This document shows, piece after piece, positions 24,820 to 32,408 of a stretch of 64,000 nt of DNA (its first letter is position 1; each line of letters starts with the position of its first letter). The notes beneath the pieces were generated by a model. That model saw only the letters and a program-made list of their open reading frames with translations, was not told the DNA's origin and ran no database searches. A program made the position numbers and the translations under genes. Source of the stretch: JACKDX01 sp964640175. Its GTDB lineage: Bacteria; Myxococcota_A; Polyangia; Polyangiales; GCA-016699535. Location of the stretch: contig CAZXFW010000003.1 in the NCBI GenBank assembly GCA_964640175.1, positions 256,323-320,322 on the forward strand, written 5' to 3'.

Positions 24820-25740
24820 TCAGTTCACACTAAACGAGAAGCTAGCACTTGTTCGAGGTGCAGAAAACGTCGGAAACCGAATCTGGCGAGTTTCCGCTGC
24901 AATACACTTCCGAAACTCAGAACTGCCTGCTCTCACCGACACGCCAAGAACACTGCCATTGCCTGCAATCACTAAATCGAGCCCTACGTTGCCCAATCGA
25001 TTTCCCGAGCGAAGTTCCGCACTTACACAATGGCTAAAGGATGACATGCGACGGTTTATCGAGGATGCAACCTGCTCGTTGGTCAGAGTTACCATGCCTT
25101 CACCTTCTTCACTGATATCACCCAGATCCACAGCTTGGTTCATCGCCTCTTCGTACGAACCAGAAGCGCCCGCGCTCGAACCAGCGCCTCGACGCATCCG
25201 GCCGCGCGCCCCTTTGCCCGAACGCAACACATTCGCTGTTCCTTCAAGCTGGATCTCGCCTCGGTCATACAGTGCCGCCAGTTCTTCTGCACTCCGTGCC
25301 TCATCACTTTTATGTTGGCGTGTACGCACGAAAATCGTAACCGCTACAAGCGCAACTAGTACAATGCCTACCGCTACGAACACCTTGGCAGCATTGCTAA
25401 GTTTTTCCACCTTAACAGCTCTGGCCAACGCAGCCTTGTGAGTTTCTTCTTCCTTGCGTTCACGGTAGTGGCCCACAAAATCAGAAAAAAGTGGGTACTG
25501 AGAAATCCGGCTTTGTTCGCCAGTATCGATGTTTGTAAGATTGTGCTCCCCGAGTGCCTCACCCTTGACAATCATCGTCACAACTTCTCTGCCCGAGAAA
25601 GGACCATGATCGAGGCCATCTTTGGCAACCATCCAACGTGGGGCATCATCCTCCTGGATACGCAGCACAAGCTCTTCAAGGCTGGGACCTGCGTGACCAT
25701 GCGGGGTCAGTTCATTCTTATATGGGCCAACTGTATTCAC
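24820..25740 (-). CDS. GYF-like/AgmX-type TonB-C protein
   Basis: 306 residues in three parts. The N-terminal domain (about 30-85, PRWMVAKDGLDHGPFSG) resembles the GYF_2 fold often found at the N-terminus of myxobacterial regulators. A membrane helix lies at about 119-140 (VFVAVGIVLVALVAVTIFV). The C-terminal domain (about 215-306) has INRRMSSFSHCVSAELRSG, NVGLDLVIAGNGSVLGV, SSEFRKCIAAE and IRFPTF, the AgmX/PglI C-terminal pattern with two conserved Cys. AgmX is tied to adventurous gliding in Myxococcus xanthus. The small domain is cytosolic and the C-terminal domain periplasmic, so it could couple an inside signal to an envelope partner. Role here unknown. Confidence 0.8.
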   Translation of the reverse strand: MNTVGPYKNELTPHGHAGPSLEELVLRIQEDDAPRWMVAKDGLDHGPFSGREVVTMIVKGEALGEHNLTNIDTGEQSRISQYPLFSDFVGHYRERKEEETHKAALARAVKVEKLSNAAKVFVAVGIVLVALVAVTIFVRTRQHKSDEARSAEELAALYDRGEIQLEGTANVLRSGKGARGRMRRGAGSSAGASGSYEEAMNQAVDLGDISEEGEGMVTLTNEQVASSINRRMSSFSHCVSAELRSGNRLGNVGLDLVIAGNGSVLGVSVRAGSSEFRKCIAAETRQIRFPTFSAPRTSASFSFSVN

Positions 25741-25827
25741 GGTAACCTATTTCACTCACCAACAATCGAGAAGTGTACCCAACGGAGCGTAAAATACACA
25801 AGAAGTCGATACCTTTGAGGTCAACCC

Positions 25828-26613
25828 CTATAAAACATGGGCCTCTTTGAGAAACGCCTCTAGCTTCACCACATACGCCTTCCAGTCCGGTGGGCATGTG
25901 TTGTGATCCGCGTCATACAAAACCAACTGACTGTTCGCAGAAGCTTTATGTAACTCAAACGCATGCGACACAGGAATAAGCCGATCGGATGTCCCATGCA
26001 CAATCAACACAGGACAATCGGAAGAGGAAAGAAATTTCAGATTATCAAATGGGTCTAAAATCAAAGATGCCGGTGCTCCATAACGCTTAGCTACCTGTCG
26101 AATGGACGTAAATGTCGACTGGAGCACAAGCGCAGCCGGCGTCCGCTCTGAAGCAAGCGCACACGCCACCCCACCTCCCAACGAGCGACCATGCAACACA
26201 ACCCGTTGTGAATCGATGTAAGGACAGCTACGCATTTTGTCCCAGAAGCGCATTACATCGCTTACAATTTTAGCTTGCGAAGGAGTTCCTTTGCTTCGAC
26301 CATAGCCGCGATACTCGGGCAAAAGCACGCTCATTCCCCAGGCATGGTAACACGTCAAAAGCTCTGCCCATTGGTCAATAAGCTCTGCATTTCCATGGGT
26401 AAAAATCACAGCACCCCTTTTTTCAGAATGGGTAACCGGCGCAGGCATAAACCATGCTTCAACCTCACCCTCCTCCGTGGTGATCCACCACGATTCTTTA
26501 TCTATCTTTGCAGTCGACGGCTTGGCATACCGTCCCGCAAGATGACGCGGAAACACCAACCTTCGCTGCCATCCAAACAGATTTCTCGCAATAAAGTCCG
26601 TTAACTCCATCAC
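25828..26613 (-). CDS. alpha/beta hydrolase (BEM46/ABHD13-like)
   Basis: 261 residues. The oxyanion-hole HGNAELIDQW, the nucleophile elbow GRSLGGG (Ser144), the acid HGTSDRLIP (Asp210) and the base DADHN (His237) make a complete catalytic triad. LLPEYRGYGRSKGTPS is characteristic of the BEM46/ABHD13 group. An N-terminal amphipathic helix (FIARNLFGWQRRLVF) may attach it to the membrane. The substrate is unknown; esterase or thioesterase activity is likely. The gap to the next gene upstream is 8 bases. Confidence 0.88.
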   Translation of the reverse strand: MMELTDFIARNLFGWQRRLVFPRHLAGRYAKPSTAKIDKESWWITTEEGEVEAWFMPAPVTHSEKRGAVIFTHGNAELIDQWAELLTCYHAWGMSVLLPEYRGYGRSKGTPSQAKIVSDVMRFWDKMRSCPYIDSQRVVLHGRSLGGGVACALASERTPAALVLQSTFTSIRQVAKRYGAPASLILDPFDNLKFLSSSDCPVLIVHGTSDRLIPVSHAFELHKASANSQLVLYDADHNTCPPDWKAYVVKLEAFLKEAHVL

Positions 26614-26621
26614 TTTTGTGT

Positions 26622-27185
26622 CTACCCACTCACAGCCTGGCGCAACAATGTCAGTGTTGCCTCAATCGTCTTGGGTGCACCTTCAACGACGGGCTTGAAA
26701 CGTTGTGGGCTTAGCTGCTTTTTAAAACACTCTATGGCAGACTTAGACAAATTATTGGAAGACACTTCCAATCGACTAATCACTCCCTGATCTGTCACCA
26801 CAACATTAAACTGCACCGTCACTTTAGGCGGAGCAGCTTCAGCTTCATCGGATGAGATACACACGCTTGGATCTCCCACCAACGAAAGCAGCTCAGCTTC
26901 GTAGTTCCGCTCGGACTCACCCTTTATCGCTTTCGATGATTGTGCGACAGCTTCTGGCGAGATCGTATTGAAATGCAATGTCTCTGTGGGAGTCTGTTCC
27001 TGAGCTTTCAACGCAAAGCGGTGTTTTTTTTTCGCAAAGCGATGGGCCTTCTTGTCCTTCTGAGTTTCTGGCCGTGCATACTCTATCCCAAGAGGATCCA
27101 GCCCTCGAGTTTCAGACTGCGCATGTTTCATCTTACAAGAAATTGCAGTCATTAAAACTATCATCATCCCCACATGCAATTTCAT
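26622..27185 (-). CDS. lipoprotein with possible TonB-like C-terminal domain
   Basis: 187 residues. The signal peptide MKLHVGMMIVLMTAISC ends in AISC, a usable lipobox (Cys17). A Lys/Arg-rich linker follows. The C-terminal part (about 110-187) reads VTVQFNVVVTDQGVISRLEVSS, then IECFKKQLSPQRFKP. This resembles the beta-alpha-beta arrangement of the AgmX/TonB C-terminal domain, with one conserved Cys kept. The 5-prime end overlaps the helicase gene by 4 bases (ATGA). It may be a distant relative of the AgmX-like protein two genes downstream. Confidence 0.65.
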   Translation of the reverse strand: MKLHVGMMIVLMTAISCKMKHAQSETRGLDPLGIEYARPETQKDKKAHRFAKKKHRFALKAQEQTPTETLHFNTISPEAVAQSSKAIKGESERNYEAELLSLVGDPSVCISSDEAEAAPPKVTVQFNVVVTDQGVISRLEVSSNNLSKSAIECFKKQLSPQRFKPVVEGAPKTIEATLTLLRQAVSG

Positions 27186-28864
27186 AACGCTTTGGCAACC
27201 TCCACTACCATGGGTTTGGCACCAATCCGTTGCCCACTCAATGTATCAATTACGGTTTGTGCAACTGACGTTGGGACATTCATAAAACTGTATACGTCCC
27301 GAACTTTCACGTGACTAATTTGCTCTGCACTTAATGCACACCGTTCAACTACAAGACGTATGATTTTGGCGACATCGAATCCATCTTTTTTCCCGATACT
27401 GAGATACAACAATGTTCCTTCTGTCGAAGGCGCAGATGCAGGAATGGGAATCGTCGGCTTGGTCCGCCGAGTTTTAGACCGCGAACGTGATGCAGACGGA
27501 AGTGATGCCGGCACGTCGTTCAGCTTTTTTGCGGGCTTCGGTATCACGCTTTTCGGCAAGTCTACTTCCTGCATTGCGGATGCTAAGCGTGCAACTAACT
27601 TAGACACAATGTCTTCAGCATCGAGACGCGCTAAAATGCGACGTGCCACTCCCCGATCACTGTCAGTAATAATACTTTGTTCTCGCATGAGATCCGCCAT
27701 GCGCTCAGTTTCACGGCGCGTCTTGTGCTCGCGTTCGGTAGGCAATGAACGCTCGATGGGATGAATCTTGTATTGAAGACGCAAATAATACAGGCTTCCT
27801 ATTTCTGCTGGTCCCACTAACGAAATGGCCGTTCCGGTACGACCTGCTCTTCCTGTACGGCCTGTGCGATGTACGTATTGCTCAGCAGAGTCTGGAAATG
27901 TGTAATTGATGACATGGGTGATATGTGAAATATCGATTCCTCGTGCTGCAACATCGGTAGCCACCAAATACCGAAGTTTTCCTGTTCTTGTGCGATCCAG
28001 TACAGCCTCGCGTTCACGCTGTGGCAAATCACCATTTAGCCATTCGGCATCAAGCCCAGCGCTTCGCAAATCTTTAACGACCAATTCGGTTTGTGCCTTC
28101 GTATTACAAAAAATGAGAGCAGTCTCAGGGTTCTCGCCCTCCAAAATAGCCATCAAGTCACCCGTACGGTTTCTACCACTGACCAAGTAGACGTAATGAC
28201 GAATACCTGCGGCTCCAACAGCATCACTGGACAGCGAAAGCACGACGGGATCGATAAGATAGCGCTCAGACATGCGCCTGACGTCGTCTTCCACCGTCGC
28301 TGAAAAAAGCAATGTTTGCCGCGACTTAGGCAAATACGTCATGATTTCTTGTAACTCCTGAATAAAGCCCATGGATAACATTTCATCGGCCTCATCCAGA
28401 ACAAGCACCTTGAGAGTGGCGGGATTGAGAGTACCTCGCGATAAATGATCGAGCACTCGACCAGGAGTTCCAGACAAGATATGCGCACCAGCCCGTATCG
28501 CATCCACTTGCTGTTGCATACTGGCACCACCGTAGATCGCCTGTGTACGAATGCTTGTATTTGCAGCAATGCGGCCAAGCTCATTCGCACTCTGCAACGC
28601 CAGTTCACGCGTAGGCGCTAAAATCAGTGCCTGTGGTTCCGCTTTCGCCTCGATACGCTTATCAATCAGAGGAATCCCAAAAGCAGCCGTTTTTCCTGTT
28701 CCTGTTTGCGCCTGCACAATCAAATCCCGACCTTCTACGATGGGCGCATAACTTTGAAGCTGCACAGGCGTCGGATGACAAAACCCCATTTGGCCAAGCG
28801 CCTGCCGCACTTCCAAGCGGAGTGGCAATACATCAAATGTTATCGAAGCTTCAGCCTCGGTCAT
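27182..28864 (-). CDS. deaD: DEAD-box RNA helicase with DbpA-type RNA-binding domain
   Basis: 560 residues. Q motif upstream, AQTGTGKT (52-59), PTRELALQ, TPGR, DEAD (157-160), SAT, and the C-domain motifs VATDVAARGIDI and HRTGRTGRAG make a complete ATP-dependent RNA helicase. A basic linker (KTRRTKPTIP) precedes a C-terminal domain (about 475-560, KKDGFDVAKIIRLVV and VYSFMNVPTSVAQTVI) of the DbpA RNA-binding type. DeaD/CsdA proteins act in ribosome assembly and RNA unwinding in the cold. It overlaps the small membrane gene upstream by 14 bases and the lipoprotein gene downstream by 4, so it lies in the middle of a tightly packed transcript. Confidence 0.93.
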   Translation of the reverse strand: MTEAEASITFDVLPLRLEVRQALGQMGFCHPTPVQLQSYAPIVEGRDLIVQAQTGTGKTAAFGIPLIDKRIEAKAEPQALILAPTRELALQSANELGRIAANTSIRTQAIYGGASMQQQVDAIRAGAHILSGTPGRVLDHLSRGTLNPATLKVLVLDEADEMLSMGFIQELQEIMTYLPKSRQTLLFSATVEDDVRRMSERYLIDPVVLSLSSDAVGAAGIRHYVYLVSGRNRTGDLMAILEGENPETALIFCNTKAQTELVVKDLRSAGLDAEWLNGDLPQREREAVLDRTRTGKLRYLVATDVAARGIDISHITHVINYTFPDSAEQYVHRTGRTGRAGRTGTAISLVGPAEIGSLYYLRLQYKIHPIERSLPTEREHKTRRETERMADLMREQSIITDSDRGVARRILARLDAEDIVSKLVARLASAMQEVDLPKSVIPKPAKKLNDVPASLPSASRSRSKTRRTKPTIPIPASAPSTEGTLLYLSIGKKDGFDVAKIIRLVVERCALSAEQISHVKVRDVYSFMNVPTSVAQTVIDTLSGQRIGAKPMVVEVAKAL

Positions 28865-29048
28865 GAGCGCAACAACTTACAGGATGAGAAACTGGTGATC
28901 CAAACACTTGTGGGATTAATGACACGAAAGCAACCACCACAACATATACGACAAGCACCCAATATATGATAATCCCTACCCTTCGCCCAATTCGGGCCTC
29001 GCGACTGGATTCTACGGAATCAGTACTTTCGGACGGTGAAGCGTGCAT
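28851..29048 (-). CDS. small single-span membrane protein
   Basis: 65 residues. Ser/Glu-rich residues 1-22 precede one membrane helix at about 24-47 (VGIIIYWVLVVYVVVVAFVS). The tail contains a CC pair (VSCCAHDRG). It fills the space between the response regulator (6 bases upstream) and the helicase (14-base overlap), which supports its being real. No homologous family is recognised. Confidence 0.5.
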   Translation of the reverse strand: MHASPSESTDSVESSREARIGRRVGIIIYWVLVVYVVVVAFVSLIPQVFGSPVSHPVSCCAHDRG

Positions 29049-29054
29049 GATTAA

Positions 29055-29780
29055 CTAAACATCTGAGGGGCCAGACTCAGCGGCGATTAGCTTATACCCC
29101 AGGCCATGGACCGTGAGCAAATACCTTGGCTTATCAGGATGTGGCTCAATCTTCTTACGAAGCTTAACAATAAAGTTGTCTACGGTGCGATTGTAAGGTG
29201 ACGGTTGCACACCCCATATGTTCTCTAAGATATCTTCACGAGTTCGAGGCTTACCACGGTACTGATACAAATACGCCAACAAGACGCTTTCATAATAAGA
29301 AAGGTGAGTAATTTTGGAATCCTGCGTCAACGTATGCGCATACGTATCCACCAATGTGTTACCGACCCAAAATTGGCTCTGTGTCGCAGTCGTCCTCTCA
29401 GTTCTGCGTAAAAGCGCTCGAAGCCTGGCAACGAGCTCACCCACGGAAAAAGGTTTGGTGACATAATCATCTGCTCCGGAATCAAGCCCTCTGATCTTAT
29501 CTGACTCTTCAGATCGAGCGGTCAACATGATTACGGGGACCTCTCGATGCAAACGGCGGATGCGCTCACACACCTGAAATCCATTAATATCAGGAAGCAT
29601 CAAATCCAAGATGACACAATCAGGTTTTGCCGTGCCAAATTGACTAATGGCATCCGTCCCTGTCTTGGCATGCACGACATGATAACCTTCAAACTCAAGC
29701 GCATCACCCAGCCCCATCGCAAGACTAGGATCGTCTTCTACAAGCAATACCGTGCGCTGATTTTTACTCTTGCTCGACAT
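29055..29780 (-). CDS. OmpR-family response regulator
   Basis: 241 residues. The receiver domain (11-125) has the acidic pair EDD, the phospho-acceptor Asp59 in CVILDLMLPD, the Thr in MLTAR and the Lys in VTKPF. A winged-helix DNA-binding domain (about 140-235) ends YLLTVHGLGYKL. It is the natural partner of the histidine kinase 18 bases upstream. Its targets are unknown; the cluster with lon and deaD hints at stress control, but nothing in the sequence proves it. Confidence 0.93.
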   Translation of the reverse strand: MSSKSKNQRTVLLVEDDPSLAMGLGDALEFEGYHVVHAKTGTDAISQFGTAKPDCVILDLMLPDINGFQVCERIRRLHREVPVIMLTARSEESDKIRGLDSGADDYVTKPFSVGELVARLRALLRRTERTTATQSQFWVGNTLVDTYAHTLTQDSKITHLSYYESVLLAYLYQYRGKPRTREDILENIWGVQPSPYNRTVDNFIVKLRKKIEPHPDKPRYLLTVHGLGYKLIAAESGPSDV

Positions 29781-29797
29781 AGCGTTATGACACCCAA

Positions 29798-31357
29798 CTA
29801 AACTCGTGAATCACTGGGTTTTTGAGACCCAGAATTTATGACCTGAATTGGAATGCTAAATCCCACTTCGGCACCCCCTTCAGTTCGGTTTTTAGCCCAA
29901 ACTCGACCCCCGTGCCCCTCCGCAATATATTTTACCAATGAAAGACCAATGCCAGATCCACGCACCTGCAAGTATCTTTTACTACGATAAAACCGCTCAA
30001 ACACTTTGGTAAGATCACCCGCAGGAATACCTTCTCCTCTGTCCTGTACAAACACATCCACCTGTTTTGCTCTTGGCTTTACATTCACATCGACCTGCGT
30101 CCCGCCGTATTTGGCAGCGTTGTCCAACAAGTTAATCACTGCGAGTACTACAGCCTGTTCATCAAAAGATACACGAGGAATATTGGGATCCAGGTGTAAT
30201 GTCACCGTCTTTCCCTCCCGTTCAACACGGTGGCGAAACGTTTCAACAGCACGAGCTACGGTCTCCCCCAAATTCCCTTCCACTAACTCATAGGTGCGCT
30301 TTTTGCTTTCTACGGCTGAAAAATCCAACACATTTTCAATCAAGGTGCTTAAGTGTTCACTTTCTCGGCCAATAATTTCGAGGTATTCTTGCTTCTTCTC
30401 TGCGCTGGCCACACGTCCTGACAACAATAGCTCAGCAAACATACGCACTACAGAAAGAGGCGTTTTTAATTCATGGGACACATTGGCCAAAAATTCCGTT
30501 TTCAGCGTATTGAGCTTGCGCTCCTTTTCAACCACGTACAACAAGAGCACAATGCCCGATATAATTACGGTAAACGCAAAAAAGATCAGAGCTGCCTCAT
30601 TGAAGCGTCTGCTTCGACCCTTTGCTTCCAGCTGTGGCGCATGCTTAGGCGCTGCCTGCAATCGCCATCCGTAAAACGTTGTAGGAAAACGTTTCCCTAC
30701 GACATACACCCCTGCATCGGTAAGAGAAATACCATAGACGCGACGGTTGTTTTCATCCACCACATTAAAGATATGCCCTCCTTCATTGGTTTGAAGAAGC
30801 GCCGGGAATACCTCGCGAATGACATAGCCCACGTCATGCTGAAGCACTAAGACATAACGACTCCCATCAATCTCCTGCATCTTGTATGAAAGCAAATAGT
30901 TGCGTCCCTCAAACACTGTATGCAAATGCTGAAGCTCACCTGTTTTAGTGTCCTGTAGCTCCAATTGTTTGAGAAGTTCCTTCTCAAACGTCCGCAGGAA
31001 CGCACGGCTATCTTGCCGCCCGGCACGCGTTACATAGACAACAACATCCAATTTATCATTTAAGATGATGAGGGATCGCACACTTGGAAACGCTTGAGAG
31101 CTCGTCTCCATAAAACGAGCTTTTAACTCCTCGACATCATCCAAACCGACCAACTCAAACACGGCATTGTCTGCTTGAATAATCCGTTTCTCGATGCGTT
31201 CAATTTTCTGTTCAACCAACAGTACCAATGACTGCGCAATTGAGCGTGCTCCCAAGGACTCGTACTGTGACGCCGTTTGATACGTGTAATACCCAAGGAC
31301 CACCGCTGCAACTACAATTGCAAGAATTAAACTCCAATAAATACGCCGACTTTGCAT
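29798..31357 (-). CDS. membrane sensor histidine kinase
   Basis: 519 residues. A membrane helix at about 8-24 and another at about 255-276 enclose a periplasmic sensor domain of about 230 residues. The start of the cytosolic part forms a short coiled coil. HisKA has FLANVSHELKTPLS with phospho-acceptor His295. The HATPase domain has its N box (INLLDNAAKYGG), G1 (DRGEGIPAGD) and G2 (GSGIGLSLVKYIAEGHGG). The ligand is unknown; the sensor part has a PAS/CACHE-like feel. The ATG shares its A with the gpsA stop (TAATG), and the regulator gene follows directly. Confidence 0.93.
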   Translation of the reverse strand: MQSRRIYWSLILAIVVAAVVLGYYTYQTASQYESLGARSIAQSLVLLVEQKIERIEKRIIQADNAVFELVGLDDVEELKARFMETSSQAFPSVRSLIILNDKLDVVVYVTRAGRQDSRAFLRTFEKELLKQLELQDTKTGELQHLHTVFEGRNYLLSYKMQEIDGSRYVLVLQHDVGYVIREVFPALLQTNEGGHIFNVVDENNRRVYGISLTDAGVYVVGKRFPTTFYGWRLQAAPKHAPQLEAKGRSRRFNEAALIFFAFTVIISGIVLLLYVVEKERKLNTLKTEFLANVSHELKTPLSVVRMFAELLLSGRVASAEKKQEYLEIIGRESEHLSTLIENVLDFSAVESKKRTYELVEGNLGETVARAVETFRHRVEREGKTVTLHLDPNIPRVSFDEQAVVLAVINLLDNAAKYGGTQVDVNVKPRAKQVDVFVQDRGEGIPAGDLTKVFERFYRSKRYLQVRGSGIGLSLVKYIAEGHGGRVWAKNRTEGGAEVGFSIPIQVINSGSQKPSDSRV

Positions 31358-32382
31358 TACGGATCACGCTCAGATCGCAGCATCCGCGACATCAAGGTGC
31401 TTGCGGCTTCTGTCGCAGGCTTCCCCTCGTAGAGCACTTTATAAACCTCACTCGTAATGGGCATATCCACCCCTTCACGCTTCGCCAAATGGTACGCACT
31501 CTGCGCTGTACGGACACCTTCTGCCACCATGCTCATACCGGCCAGAATGTCTTGTAGCTTTCTGCCTCGGCCTAGCTCCAACCCCAATGAACGATTACGT
31601 GACAGGTCTACCGTGCAGGTAAGCACGAGATCGCCCATTCCACTTAAGCCCGCAAGCGTGAGAGGGTGTGCACCGAGCTTGACTGCCAACCGTGAAATCT
31701 CCGTAAGCCCACGGGTAATCAAACCGGCCCTTGTATTGTGACCCATGCCCAATCCATCCGCAACACCTACGGCAATCGCAATCACATTCTTTAGCGCACC
31801 TCCAATTTCCACTCCTATCAAATCATCAGAGGTGTAAACACGAAAACGCGTTGTAGCCAATGCGTGCTGCACGTGCTTCGTGGTTTGTTCGTCTTGCCCT
31901 GCAACTACGACCGCTGTTGGAATTGCAGAGACGACCTCTTGGGCAAAACTTGGGCCTGACATCACACAAATGTATCGCTGTTGCTCCTTAGGCAAATATT
32001 CGCCCACCACTTCCGATCCGCGCAAGAGAGTCACATTCTCAATGCCCTTGGATGCCACAACCACAGGCACATCCGAAGGAACATCGGCTTTGGCAATCTC
32101 ATACACTCCACGAAGCCCATGAGTCGGAACGGCCGAGATAATTATGTCCGCCTGTTTTAATGCGTGTTTAAGATCGGCTGTGACGGTGAGACTGGAAGGC
32201 AGATCATAGTTAGGCAAGTAAAACGAATTCTGACGGTGCTCCGCCAACGCTTTGGCATGAGTTTCTTGCCGAGCCCATAAAACTACGTGATGGCCTTTAT
32301 CAGCTAACAGTCCCGCAAGCGCAGTTCCCCAAGAACCAGCTCCCAAGACCGTAATGCGCGAGCCTTGCATGTGCCCGACCAT
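31357..32382 (-). CDS. gpsA: glycerol-3-phosphate dehydrogenase [NAD(P)+]
   Basis: GpsA reduces dihydroxyacetone phosphate to sn-glycerol 3-phosphate, the backbone of phospholipids. VLGAGSWGTALAGLLADKGH is the dinucleotide-binding motif. MSGPSFAQEV, GALKNVIAIAVGVADGLG and the RAGLITRGLTEI segment are family signatures. The 341-residue frame starts VGHMQGS; an ATG four codons in (32370) is also possible. The gene lies 26 bases after lon. It makes the same metabolite that the glpD product encoded further upstream oxidises. Confidence 0.95.
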   Translation of the reverse strand: MVGHMQGSRITVLGAGSWGTALAGLLADKGHHVVLWARQETHAKALAEHRQNSFYLPNYDLPSSLTVTADLKHALKQADIIISAVPTHGLRGVYEIAKADVPSDVPVVVASKGIENVTLLRGSEVVGEYLPKEQQRYICVMSGPSFAQEVVSAIPTAVVVAGQDEQTTKHVQHALATTRFRVYTSDDLIGVEIGGALKNVIAIAVGVADGLGMGHNTRAGLITRGLTEISRLAVKLGAHPLTLAGLSGMGDLVLTCTVDLSRNRSLGLELGRGRKLQDILAGMSMVAEGVRTAQSAYHLAKREGVDMPITSEVYKVLYEGKPATEAASTLMSRMLRSERDP

Positions 32383-32408
32383 ACCAAAAGTAAGCTCCTG
32401 GCCAAGCG

